From: Medicago truncatula
Taxonomy: Eukaryota > Streptophyta > Magnoliopsida > Fabales > Fabaceae
DNA: 64,000 nt
Direction of reading: 5' to 3'
Assembly (NCBI RefSeq): GCF_003473485.1
Contig: NC_053042.1
Location: 55,515,762 to 55,579,761, forward strand
Of the stretch, positions 1 to 11,467 are shown piece by piece. Every line of letters starts with the position of its first letter. The first letter of the stretch is position 1. Both the position numbers and the translations under genes were made by a program. The notes beneath the pieces are model-generated. The model saw only the letters and a list, made by a program, of their open reading frames with translations. It was not told where the DNA came from and did not search any database.

Positions 1-714
1 AATCGTGTTTCTACGTTTAGCACAAAACATTTGATTCGTCGAGATTCTTTAGCATACAGAAAGGATACTAAACCAAGTTAAATAAAAGAGGAATGCATGC
101 TTACAAATTAGAACGCTGACGATGGTGATATGTAATGGAAATTGAAAGAGACATTCCATGCGTGAAGAACGATGATTGCAACTTATTTCTGCTTTTTGTT
201 AGATAGTCCAACGGCTAGAGTTCAACTATTTATTAGACTTTTTTATTTTAATTTCTCCGGCACGAACTAATTTCAATAAAATAAATAAATAAATACTAAT
301 AAAATATTGACTTAATTATTTAAAGAATGTCCACAATTTCAAATTAAGAATTTTTTTTTTTTTGACAGAAATTTCAAATTAAGAATTAAGAAGTTAAATT
401 TTTTACTTCAAAACCTAAATACAGTACATATGTCTCAATTTTGTTTTTTTTTTATCTTTTTCGGTTAAATATATGTCGCTAAACCTTTGCTTGTACCTCT
501 TATAAAACACATTTGGTATTTTCAACGGCATTAATAATTTCTTTACAAACATACACTTATTTATTTTATATTTTTTCCTTCAATCAACAATTGATACACT
601 ATTTTGAAAACATTAACTAACACTCTATCTATTAAATGTTAAAATTATAAAAATAATAATAATAACAAGCAAATTTAATTTACAACTAACTTTCTTAATT
701 CATATAATTTTTTG
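1..714. other. intergenic, no gene seen
   Basis: AT-rich sequence without a convincing coding stretch. Positions about 485-720 resemble 1895-2100 (both carry a run reading like attaatttctttaca), so both may be pieces of one dispersed element. Confidence 0.5.
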
Positions 715-1005
715 GGTTAATGGTGTTTTACCCCCTGTAATATAGGTTATTTTTGGTTTTTCCCCCTGTAAAATATTTTTTTTGATTTACCCCCTGTAAA
801 ATATTTTATTTTTTTGGAATACCCCCCTAATAGGTCATAAAAACGACTTTATTTTTTTTGTTGCAGAATATTTTCGTTTTTTTATGACCTATTAGGGGGT
901 ATTCCAAAAAAATAATATTTTACAGGGGGTAAATCAAAAAAAATATTTTACAGGGGGGAAAACAAAAAATGACCTATATTACAGGGAGGTAAAACACCAT
1001 TAACC
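715..1005. mobile_element. Foldback MITE with long inverted arms
   Basis: The left arm starts GGTTAATGGTGTTTTACC and the right arm ends GGTAAAACACCATTAACC. The arms stay complementary inward over more than 100 bases, including repeated blocks of the type CCCCCTGTAAAATATT and TTTTTATGACCTATTAGG, around a short unpaired centre near 850-870. No coding capacity. The long near-perfect arms indicate a non-autonomous DNA element that would form a hairpin if transcribed. Superfamily not assigned. Confidence 0.85.
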
Positions 1006-1093
1006 TTAATTTTTTTAATAGGATCTTTTTTTTTTTTTAGAGGAATTTAATAGAGTCTTATAATTAGGGATAGAGGTAGAACCAATTTTTTAA

Positions 1094-1479
1094 GGCAAAA
1101 TTGCATTTTTAGTCTCTTAACTATTTAGGTAGTATCACTTTGGTCCTTTAATTAAAATTCGATTTATTTTGGTCCCTTAACTTTTCTCCGTTACACATTT
1201 TGGTCATTTCCGTTAGTTTTAATTCAAAAACATTAGGTTTTTTTCATTTTCTTTTGAAATTTTTTCTGGGATTCTTGTTGTTGAAGGTTGATGGAGATGA
1301 TATGAAGATGAAAAAGAGGAGAAGAGGATGAAGAAAATCTAACATTTTTGAATTAAAACTAACAAGAAGGACCAAAATGTGTAACAGAGAGAAATTAAGG
1401 GACCAAAATAAATCAATTTTTAATTCAGGAACAAAAGCGATACTACCTAAATAGTTAAGGGACCAAAAATACTTAGCCA
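1094..1479. mobile_element. Foldback MITE, second family
   Basis: An inverted repeat of about 140-base arms. The left arm contains CTTAACTATTTAGGTAGTAT and the right arm its complement (about 1440-1460). A reverse-strand open frame inside (1244-1480) is a by-product of the arm sequence, not a gene. The spacer (about 1236-1337) shows no recognisable coding sequence. Confidence 0.8.
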
Positions 1480-1639
1480 ATTTTTTTAACTTACTTAAAA
1501 CTTAAAAGTGTCGTATGGCACCCATTAACATTTGCTTTACTTTTTTTCTTTAACTTACTTTCATGGTGCAATTTTTCATTTTATTTTTTTTAGATTCTTA
1601 AGGTGCAGTTTTAAAGTTAAATTGTTTTTACGTATAGAA

Positions 1640-1815
1640 ATGCTAACAATACATATTTTATTATATATTTTTCAACACATCTTTGATTGATTAAAATTTA
1701 CATGAGATCCATTAAATTTACAGGGAGCCATATGATTGGGTGGGACCATGTGAATTTTAACTAATAAAAGAGTGTGTTGGAAAATGTATGTTAAAATGTG
1801 TGGTTCTAACATTCC
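1640..1815. mobile_element. Small MITE with terminal inverted repeats
   Basis: The left end (ATGCTAACAATACATATTTTA) and the complement of the right end (ATGTTAGAACCACACATTTTA) match over about 60 bases, including a shared TTAAAATTCACATG-type block near the centre. About 175 bp, non-coding. Confidence 0.65.
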
Positions 1816-1847
1816 GCTTTTGCATATCCTATAAGTTGTTTTTTACT

Positions 1848-2110
1848 ACCTCCGTCCTTAATTATAAGACATTTTGAGAATTTTTTTTGTAAGACTTATT
1901 TTCCATTTTCAGCTACATTAATTATTTCTTTACATACATGCTCCTATTTACTATACATCTTTTTCTTCAATCAGCAATCAATAACATGTTGAAAACATAA
2001 ATCATTCCTCTCTCTTAAAGGATAAAATTGTAAAAACAATAGTAATTACGAACATATTTAATACAAATATCCACCATCTTAATTCCCGTTATTTTAATAA
2101 TATGTTGTTT
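1848..2110. mobile_element. Degenerate Stowaway-like MITE fragment
   Basis: Begins with CTACCTCCGTCCTTAATTAT, the typical plant Stowaway/mariner end (CTCCCTCCGTCC...). A matching right end was not found, so the piece is truncated or diverged; the stated end is approximate. Confidence 0.45.
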
Positions 2111-2278
2111 TAATAATTTCTCTTAGGCAGTGTTTGGCATCACTTTTTTTTTTTATCATGCATGGTTCACGCTTCCCATGTCACTTTTACCGTGACTTTA
2201 TGAAGCTAGAAATTCCGGCTTTTTCCTAGACGTGTGTTACTATTCCAAACACATACTTAATAGATGTTATGAACGTTG

Positions 2279-2372
2279 TTTTTTTTTTTTTGTGGTGGTC
2301 GGGATTTGAACCCTGAACCTTGCATATTTTTATGCATTTTTCATACCCAACTGAATTAAGCTGACGAGGACA
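2279..2372 (-). repeat. tRNA-derived SINE, minus strand
   Basis: On the minus strand this reads as a SINE head: an A-box-like part (AGCTTAATTCAGTTGG), an ATGC-rich middle, a B-box-like part (GGTTCAGGGTTCAAATCCC), then an A-run (the T-run at 2279-2291). The same family occurs at 22226, 27261 and 48575. It is a retroposon, not a tRNA gene: the spacing is wrong for a cloverleaf and the end is poly(A). Confidence 0.7.
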
Positions 2373-2658
2373 TGAATGTTGGGTTTGTCGACTCTTATTT
2401 AGGTTTTTCCAATTATTTTTTTCTTCTTCTTATTTTTTCCTCTTTTGAAAAAAAATAAAAAAAAACTAAAATATACTAACTAGAGAAAACGCGAGTTAAA
2501 AAAGAAGATTATTAAAATAATAAAATAAATAGGACTATAGATGCAAGAGATCTCTCTGAATATGATTGAATGTGAGTTGAATTGAAAGGAAATTACACAA
2601 CTATACTAGAGAGAGATCTATCTAATCTATTATTATTTTCTTTGAATCTGGAAATGCA

Positions 2659-3209
2659 ATGGGTTTAGGGTCGGTATTGATATACACGATCTTAGCCCTA
2701 ATTGTTCTCTTTTTCCTCTCTTCACACTCTCCCTTCAACAATCACCACTCTTCCCACCGTCATCGCCGCCTCAAACTCCGTTCCAACTTCACACTCTCTC
2801 CATCCCGTTCCCATTCTTCTCACCAACCCGTCCCCTTCGACCCACTCGTTGCTGAGCTCGAACGCCACCGCGAAGACAAACAATGGGAACAACAACACAT
2901 CCAACACGCTCCTCCTCACGAATCCCAACCCGAGTGGGAAGACTTCATGAACGCTGAAGACTTCATCAATGATGAAGATAAGTTCAATGTTACATCTAGA
3001 CTTCTTCTTCTTTTTCCCAAAATTGATGTCGACCCTGCTGATCAATTTGTTGATCTTCATGAGTTAACTATGTGGAATCTTCAACAAGCTCATAGAGAGG
3101 TTCTTCATCGTTCTCAAAGAGAAATGGAACTTCATGATAAGAATCATGATGGTTTTGTTTCTTTCTCCGAGTATGATCCTCCTAGTTGGGTTAAATCTGC
3201 TGGTAACCT

Positions 3210-3245
<36 letters not shown>

Positions 3246-6200
3246 ACTTTCTAATTCTAGATCTGTTCTTTGTTTCATATCAAACACTAACCTTATAGTA
3301 ATAATTTACAAGTAATTACTAAATTTAACCGTATATATCCGAGTAGTGTTTGACATCAGACATCTCAAGTATTGAGCTGTGGATGAAGAATCAACATGAG
3401 AATAAAATAAGTGTAGCGGAGATGATGTTGTGTGGTAAGATTAGACACGATAAGATTAGAAATGACTACTTTAGAGAGAGAGTTGGGGTAACAACTATAG
3501 TAGAAAAGATGGTGGAAACTAGGCTTATGTGATTTGGGCATGTAGAGAGAAAAATTGTAGATTTTGTAGTAAGAAAAGTAGATCAGATCACTAGAGGCAG
3601 ACATAGACCTAAAAAACCATAAGAGAAACTTTTAAGAAAGATCTAGATGTTAATGAGTTAGATCGAAATATGGTTTATGATAGAATATTATGCCGTAATT
3701 TAATATATATATACGACCCCACTAAGTGGGATAAGGCTTGGTTTTTGTTGTTCTTGTCAGTATGCCACAATTGTCGTTACAGTGAACTTTTGATTTTCAC
3801 TTTTGTTTTTATAGTGATTACTGTCTCTGTGGTGCATTGTGTATTGAGTGTTTTAATTTGTCTTGAATTTTTCAGATAAAGAATCTTTTGGCTATGATAT
3901 GGGTTGGTGGAAAGAAGAGCATTTTAATGCATCTGATGCAGATGGAGATGGTGTTCTTAACTTAACTGAGTTCAATGAGTGAGTTTTTCTGCTATTTTTG
4001 TTTCGAAGCCTTGTTGTTTACACTTGCATATTTAGTTTATGATGTTTTTCAATTTGAGCTAACAATTATCTGTATTCTCTTTTGTTTTAGCTTTCTGCAC
4101 CCAGCTGATAGCAACAGCACAAAGCTTCAACAATGGTTGTGCAAGGAGGAAATCAGGTTGGTAACTCATTTCTCATAGAAACTGTCACAGCTCAATATTG
4201 GTTTCTTAAAGAATAAGTTATTTCTGTTTGGAAAGTTTTTACCCTAACATGTTTGTAGTCCCCTGTATAGTACATTTATTAGTTTAATCAATTTTTAAGT
4301 ATATAATTTGTATCTTTTGACAATTTATTTAACAAATATATGTATGAATATAAAGGCATATTATATACAGTAACTTACTGACCAGAGAGCGACTTTGAGA
4401 TGTCATGTTACTTACTGACCAGAAACCAATTCATTCTCCTGATAATGAATTACATTTCACATTTGGCCTTCTACACACGCAGCTGATGAACAAGTTTGGA
4501 CTTTTATCATAAAACTAGGACCTCTAGCTGTATTCACAATCTTAAATAGAAAAGCTGTTAGCAACCTGATATGCATTACAAAAAATGTGGGGTTGAAATC
4601 TCCCTAAATTGAATTTCTTTATGCCCAAGGGCCCCAATCATCTCTCAGTACGACAAGATGATCTCCCTCTCAATCCCACCTGTTATTTATATACTGCCCC
4701 ATCCTTACTATTCCCAAATAGCTACTAATTGACAATATAGTTGTTAGTAATGTCATATGTATTACAAAGAAATGGGGTAAAATCTTCCCTAATCACAGAT
4801 ACGTTGCTGCCAAACTGAGGGTTTGCCCTTCTTTATTGGGGTGCTTATTTCATGACTGTGAAAATTATTCCCAGCAATGCGGATTTTCAAAAAATATGGA
4901 TTTCCACGTATGTTACAAAGTTAGAAAATTTATTCTTGGGCATAAAACGTTGCTGTGAACGACATAACTGCCAGTTTCCCATGAAGGTGGGAACTCTTGT
5001 ACCCCACTATTACAAATAAGTTGGTAAAACTTTTAACTTAGACTTCTTAGATTCACACAAGATACTTGCAATCTGTGGGATCAGATGTTTGGCATGTGTC
5101 ATGAAGAACAATACAGTCGTATACCTTGGTTCCAAACACACACATCTGGCTTAGGTATTTAGCTTATAAGGGGATCATCAATATATAGATGACGACGATG
5201 ATGTTTAAATAACTTTTATTTATCTTTTTCTTGCTTTCTAGTCTAAATAAAGAAACATCCATTAACTAGGTGCTGGTAAAGATGAGGGATATATGAGCGT
5301 ATGCTTCTGAAATATGCAATGTAATTTGTTGTATAAGGTACTAATATATATATCCATAGTCTAATATATCCTTAGTAATGCTCGGGGTCATTTTTAATCT
5401 CACTAAGATTGTAAACCTTTGCTCTGAAGACTGGATATTTTGCGGTCACCTAAAACCCACTTGGGTTGGCCTGATGGTATTGACTTGAGATCTGAGAGTG
5501 TGCTCCTCCTCAAGGTCTCAGGTTCGATTCTCTCCGGTGCCAATTTGGGTGGGCTAATTTAGCTTAAAAAAAAAAGTTGAATGTTTAAATCATCTGTTGG
5601 GCTATTCAAACCGATGGGTTGTAAGTGATAGATCCATGGTTGTTTTTTGAATTTTGCCTTGCAGTCAGGGGCCTCTTCTAGGAGAAACTGTAATATTTAA
5701 ATAAATTTTGTAGGTAATTGTGCCCAATATTAGAAATATGGGAAATATTTATATTTTATATTTGTTAATTTTTTTACTGAAGTGAATGAGAGATTTTCAG
5801 TATATACAATTATCTTATTTCTATCGCTGCCTTGGGGTACTCATGCTCATGCATCCCTTTATTTCTTTATAGAGAAAGAGACTCAGACAGAGATGGGAAG
5901 GTCAACTTCAAAGAATTTTTCCATGGGCTCTTTGATTTGGTAAGAAACTATGACGAAGAAAGTCACAATGACTCCCATCATTCTGATAATTCATTGGATG
6001 CTCCAGCTAGAAAATTGTTTGCTCAGCTTGACCAAGATGGTGATGGGTATTTTCCTTTTTTCATCATTAATGTACTTTCTTTGAAACATTATGGTAGTTT
6101 CCTTATCGTATGCTATCATTCACTTTTGGATTTTCATCTCTTTCTGTACAGGTTGTTATCGGATATTGAACTACTGCCTATAATTGGGAAACTCCATCCG

Positions 6201-9200
6201 TCCGAGCATTATTATGCAAAGCAACAATCAGAATATATCATTTCACAGGTATTGGATTTCACCATACAATAATTTACACTCTTGTTGTCAAAGGTGTTAT
6301 TTTTTTCATGTAAAGTCATATGAATACAGGAATGCCCATAGGTCTATAGTTATCAAATCACAATTCAAACGGTGAAGCATGGAGCTAATTTTTAGCTATA
6401 AATTGCATCGCATCACATCAAATTGCAAGATTCAGAATCATAATTAGAAGTAACTGAAATGTATAATATAAAGGATGTTCACTGCTTGATGTTATCTGAA
6501 AACCAGATGGTAGTTGTTAGTGTGTTATGTTAGTGGGGGAAGTTGAACCGATGACCATCCACCTTATAACTCTCAGTATAATGGTCGGTGTAACTATTTC
6601 AAATTAGAAATGTACAAAACAACTTAACCATAATTATATTTCAGAAGCCAAAATAAAAACAGATCAAAAGTTTTAGCTAATTAAGTCGTGTGAAAGTGTG
6701 CAAGTAACTTTGTAAGTCCCTTTTTGAGCAAGTAATTGAATGAGTGGCTGTGTTAGGACAGGTGGGTATTTTCTTGGAAGGATAAAGGGAAGACAACCAA
6801 AATAATTACTGCTGATAGTTACAAATTACAATGGTTAGTTAGAGCCGGTACATTAGATAAATAAATAGATGAATGTTAGGGAAAACCAGGTTATTATATT
6901 TTAGAAAAATTAGGATTAGGGAACCGTATTGGGGGAGGCTTAACCCCATTCGACCTAGCAGATCTTCGAAATCATTGAAAGGAACAAGGGTTATGACAGG
7001 GGAGAGGCCTGTTCTTGGGAAAGAAAGGTGGATCTATCTACCTGTGTTGGGAGTCTCGGGACCAAATCATTGGAATGGTTTACTTGGGCAGAAAAAGTAA
7101 TCCTGACAAGCATTCATAGATGCAAGAACTATATACAGGGATGAAATCAATTCCAGAATGACCAAGTGGTAGAGATGTTTGAGGCTGAGGGAATTGTAGT
7201 GGAAATTAAGATTTAGGATGAAGGGGAACAGCGGTTCATGCGGAAACATCTAAAAGTTGTGGATTATATGGAGTCTGGTTGCGCCCCCACAATGCAACCA
7301 CTGGAGTTTCCGAATTCATGCTCACATGAGGTAGGTAATGGGTTGATACCACTGGAGATGCACCAAAGGTTCATCTTGCTAGCAAGATGGCCTGGCTTAG
7401 GAAAAGAAGAAAGAGGAACATGATTCTAACCTATTGGGCCAGGCCCAAATTAATCTCAATAATTTGATTCGCGGAGGTGATGTAAATTGGAAAATTTTCA
7501 AACTAAACTCATTTTTTCACTTGGTGAAGTCAAGGAATATCGAGTGCATCAGCCATTCTCTTATGTGGGGTACAGATCAGAACGGGCAGGCAACAACATA
7601 GATTATTGCTTAGCTGCTGCCATCAAAATGGTTTTTTGAAACTTATCAGGATCTCTAATGGGAAATTATGGGGGTCAGGTTCCAGAAACTCTTGAGCTTG
7701 AGAAGTTTCTGAAGGCATTAATTAGATAAATGAATAGGTTGATGAAAGGGATGACCGATGTTTCTGAGTTGTTAGCATTTTTGAGCAAATCCATAAATCC
7801 AATGTGAAAGGGATTATCCTTGAAGGACAACTCCTCCTTTTTGTGTAAAGTTTCAGATTTCTTTCTCCCATACTATTAATGGACCTAATGCGTTCCAAAC
7901 AAACCCTGGTATTTGATTGTAATAAATATTGGATTAAATCCTGAGTAAAGAAACAGATTTATTCTAACACAGAATCTCCCTCACTCCCCGTCCCCAGGAA
8001 TCAGAAAGCTTATTGAAACACTCAAAACAAAAAGAAAAAAAATGTAGAACAGGTTATTCATGTGACCTGTACCTCCCATCCAGTCCCATTTTCAATCATT
8101 TGTTGTGAACTCTTTACCCCTCTTTTTCCCTTTTAGCCTCCTTACTATAATTTTTTTCTTCTTTTTCTCACGACCCTTCCACCGTCTAAAGCAGGTGGTT
8201 ACAGTTAGAATACCCTTTCCGACTCAATTCTCTCACTATATGAGTGTGAATTGTTGATTCTCTACTATGAAGGATTCTTCTACTGTGTACTCTAGTAATA
8301 GACAGTGTCAATCACACTTACTATGCCATAGTATATTCACCTTGAGACAAAAGTTCTTAAAAACTATTGATAGATGATAGAACTCACATAAAATTAATAT
8401 AACTGAGTTTATTGAATGACAAGAAGGAGCTCAAAAGCTCTACAGCAGCAATGAAAGGAAAACCAGAGCCTAAGTTTCCTACCAGAGATATTCTCTTATT
8501 ACCAACTCAATAGCAAATGCATGAATGACCCCACCACTTCACCCTACTTCCCACCTTATAATCCCATTCTCTAACAGAATTACTTGGAATACGTCGGTAA
8601 CTAGTTCATCTTCTGACCCGTTGCCTCAGCTCTCTTTCTTCAGAATAAACCTGCCATATCATCATATGGCGAGCCTCCCTTGGGTCATTTCCACTACTGG
8701 ATCCTCAATGGAATTAGAAGGGCTAAGAGTTCTGTCACTAGATGTTTTTGTTAGCCAACATATCAGAAACAACAATGTTATATGTTTTTGTTAGAAAGTA
8801 ACGCTTCTGCCTACAACCATGAAGATTGGTAATACCAGCTGCACTTTGTGATATTTATTGCTGATACCATACTGGTTGCTACTTTTTAGTTTTTTTAATT
8901 TTTTTTTTAATTTTTTAAGAAAAGTAGGATCTTAGCTTGCAATTGATAATCCTACTTTCCCTTCGATCTCTTCAAAATATGAATCGTCGGTGATGAGTTC
9001 CCATTCTTTCAGAATGAGAATATTTGGTGTGTTTTGTCTGCAACTATTTTTAAGATGAATTGCTCCTTTTAATTGTTATAGCTTCTTGCGGGACCTTGTA
9101 AATCGATTTTATCATCCATTTATTCTTCTCCAATTATGGTTTAGTTGTAGAAATATGCACACTGCACATATGTTTATGATAGTTTCTTATGGTAGAATAA

Positions 9201-9808
9201 TAATGTTATTTCTGATATGACGAGCGCATAGATCACTATAGCTAGATTCATCTCCATTCCCAGCTGCCTAGAGAACTTGTTTTTGTGAATATGATATACT
9301 GGTTCATGAGAGAGGAAGTAAATACTCCTTTGGTGGGAAAGCAGGGAAGTACATATCTTTTGTTTAACAATGCACTATTAACCAATGTTTCCTTTTATAA
9401 TATCTTAGGGTGTATTTCTGATATGAATTACGAAATATTGTAGATTGATCTGTATTTATGCTTTTGGAGGGTTTACATTGTCGTGCTTAATTTACATGTT
9501 GGGCGTTTTTAACTAGATGCATTGAACTAAGTTTCCTGACTATGGCCTCAACATGCCCTTCAACAACTGTTGTGTAACATACATCTCATTAAACTCTGAT
9601 AGTTCAAAAAGCACGCCAGCATCTATTGAATTGCATTATATGCATTAATTTCATCAGTAACCATCGTATACTTTTATAACAGGCAGACGTTAACAAAGAT
9701 GGGCGGCTCACTTTGCCTGAGATGATCGAGAATCCATATGTATTTTATAGTGCTATTTTCAACGATGATGAAGATGAATATAATGATTACCATGATGAGT
9801 TCCGATAA
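2659..9808 (+). CDS. EF-hand calcium-binding protein, calumenin-like (six exons)
   Basis: Exons that join in frame: 2659-3202, 3876-3978, 4091-4156, 5873-6046, 6152-6248, 9683-9808; all introns are GT-AG. The 1,110-nt CDS encodes 369 residues. An N-terminal hydrophobic segment (about residues 4-22) acts as signal anchor and is followed by a His/Arg-rich stretch. Five canonical EF-hand loops are visible (DKNHDGFVSFSE, DADGDGVLNLTE, DSDRDGKVNFKE, DQDGDGLLSDIE, DVNKDGRLTLPE) plus an earlier degenerate one (FPKIDVDPADQF). The chain ends in HDEFR, resembling an HDEF-type ER retrieval tail. Layout and wording match the Arabidopsis At5g08580 family as I remember it, so an ER/secretory calcium-binding (CREC-like) role is inferred. 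The gene looks intact; its 3.4-kb last intron is full of transposon debris. A 3'UTR intron at about 9820-9913 is possible. Confidence 0.92.
3366..3740 (+). pseudogene. LINE reverse-transcriptase tail fragment in intron 1
   Basis: Lies inside intron 1 of the EF-hand gene. Translation with frame shifts gives the familiar plant LINE C-terminal signature: KNQHENKISVAEM, IRHDKIRND, RERVGV, IVEKMVE, then FGHVER, RPKKP and the DPT...WDKAW-like end. Several stops and a deletion break it. It is a dead insertion removed by splicing. Confidence 0.8.
4157..5872. other. EF-hand gene intron 3
   Basis: A 1.7-kb intron. Apart from the SINE at 5455-5575 I recognise nothing in it. Short open frames here carry no family resemblance. 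Confidence 0.7.
5455..5575 (+). repeat. SINE in intron 3
   Basis: Starts ACCCACTTGGGTTGGCC, contains the B-box-like AGGTCTCAGGTTCGATTCTC, and ends in an A-run after TTAGCTT (5564-5574). This head-box-poly(A) layout is that of a tRNA-derived plant SINE, different from the family at 2279 and 22226. Confidence 0.65.
6870..7450 (+). pseudogene. Degenerate gag-like retroelement remnant
   Basis: One frame reads ERKVDLSTCVGS...LEWFTWAEKVI, resembling the plant LTR-retrotransposon gag motif in which a polar F/L-x-G block is followed by W-x-x-x-A-E-x-x-F/I. The better gag copy at 27.8 kb has FTGADPAGWITRAEMFF at the same place. Stops and shifts interrupt it. The call rests on this one motif, so confidence is low. 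Confidence 0.35.
8375..8576 (-). mobile_element. Probable solo LTR (copia-like), minus strand
   Basis: On the minus strand it starts TGTTAGAGAATGG and ends TGTGAGTTCTATCA, i.e. TG...CA ends as in plant copia LTRs, with an AATAAA-like signal (CAATAAACTC) near the 3' part. No matching target-site duplication was found, so it may be truncated or one LTR of a lost element. Confidence 0.4.
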
Positions 9809-10890
9809 ATTCATGTTAGGTGAGGACTATTAACTTTCCGCATCTATCTCAAATCTTAATCTACATTTAGTGAAGATTTCCATTATAATGTTTTTAATGA
9901 TCATCGATTGCAGAATATTGAAACAATTTCAGTGACAAGGAGTCCAAATTTGAAGGTTATGAGATGGCAGAGTTTTGATGTTTTGCCTTTATTAGGTTGC
10001 TAGTCTCAATCCTGGTGGGGTTTTTGGGAATGGCAACATTGGTTGCTTCTTTCCATTCATATTATCTGTTGCTGATAGGATCCACCATGGCTTGTCATGG
10101 AGTCACACCTAGATCATCTGGAGGGTAATAGGATCTTAACTTCATTGTAAAATTAGAATGATATATACAGATTTTCAAATCACACTGGATGAGCCGTCAT
10201 TAATTAAGTGTTACACTCAGTTCTCGATGGATAACACATGTACCATATAACTATATTGACCAATTTGACCGTCATGTTCCTAGATGGACTAAAAGATTTA
10301 TTTTTGAACCCAATTCGCACTCATTTTGCTTACTAAGCGTTTATGAGAAGGATGTACCCCATAAAAAGTTTATAAGATGCCCATCAGTTATGCATTCTGC
10401 TTGATAAAGTTGAGTAAAACTCCTCTAAGTATATCTGTGATCATCGGATTGCAGGATACATGAGTCGCAAGGAGTTCGAAGGCTTTATTGATTTGATATC
10501 TCAAAGCCTTACTTTTTTAATTGAGTTCATATTTAGTCATTATATTAATATTTATTTTAGTCACTGTCAGATTACAGAACTAAAGATAGTCATTTTTGAA
10601 AATGTTGGAGATCAAATAAGAAAATTTAAAGGGTACTGATTAAAAGAAAAAAGCTTCATATGTTTGCAAGGACAAGATGAAATATGTTTGTGGCGTATGC
10701 CGTTCCTTATAGCATCAATGTTCCGGATTCATGTTTGAGACACTTTCTTTCTAAGATACTGCCTGCTTTGATTCTTGAGTGAGCTGCTCTTATGGTCTTG
10801 TTTTTAGTTAAAAGACAACTGAATAAATTGATGAGGGTGGAATGTGGGACTTTTTGTTGTACTACGATTATAACTTAAAATATGCTCCCA
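9809..10890. other. EF-hand 3'UTR and spacer
   Basis: The proximal part is likely 3'UTR: a GT donor follows TTCATGTTAG at 9820 and an acceptor precedes 9914. A second cgattgcag-like motif occurs near 10447, suggesting a small local repeat. No coding sequence recognised. Confidence 0.45.
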
Positions 10891-11467
10891 TACAAATTCA
10901 AACCCATTCCCATCCCAGCAAATTAATGAATTCAGCACTCTGTTGTGCTAGTAGGCGTCCACATTAGTTTAACTTTACAACATAATGGGGGCAACAATAG
11001 ATCAGGTCATGCTATTATATTTTTAAAAAGTAATCATGATCGTAACCTAAGCACCGTAGATTTAAATAATAAAAATGGTAGACGTTATTTAACCATAAAC
11101 ATAAAAGCAGTAACATGAGCGACAACATGTATTGTTGGATCAGTCACCAATAAAAAAGGGCTGCAGTGCAGCCAGCATAAACATATACATTTTGTGCCTT
11201 TTATCTACTTTACAATAACAATAATCACAGTTTTTTTCTTCATAAACATATCGTTATTGCAATGGCCAAACAGCTAGATATCATGGAACTATCTTAATCT
11301 GTTCTAAAAATATTATACAATCTAGTATCCACTATCAAGGGAAAAACATAAAAAAACTGTCCCTACTGTTTTTAATATTCCTTCTTGTCACCTTGTGTAA
11401 GGCTAACGTGCCCTCTATAATAACTGGATCTTTTAATGACTACCTCACTTTAGGCATGAAAGTTTCA
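10891..11467 (+). promoter_or_regulatory. ALMT-a upstream region, shared with other ALMT copies
   Basis: This stretch (GCACTCTG...TTGTGCTAGTAG, TAATCATGAT, GGATCAGTCACC) recurs upstream of ALMT-b (about 40230-40800) and ALMT-c (about 51000-51320), and as an orphan at 20940-21282. It marks the duplicated 5' flank of the ALMT unit. No specific binding site is claimed. An in-frame TTG at 11393 is not used as a start, because the homologous position in the other two copies is the ATG at 11468. Confidence 0.6.

Larger units (their letters stand above)
6249..9682. other. EF-hand gene intron 5, transposon-rich
   Basis: A 3,434-bp intron. It holds a gag-like remnant (about 6870-7450) and a probable solo LTR (8375-8576), listed separately. 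The rest (6249-6870, 7450-8370, 8580-9680) shows no gene. Confidence 0.6.

Noticed and set aside
1244-1480. 78-codon reverse frame
   Set aside because: It consists of one arm and the centre of a foldback MITE.
11393-11467. Upstream extension of ALMT-a exon 1
   Set aside because: It begins at TTG, not ATG, and the extra residues have no counterpart before the ATG of copies b and c.
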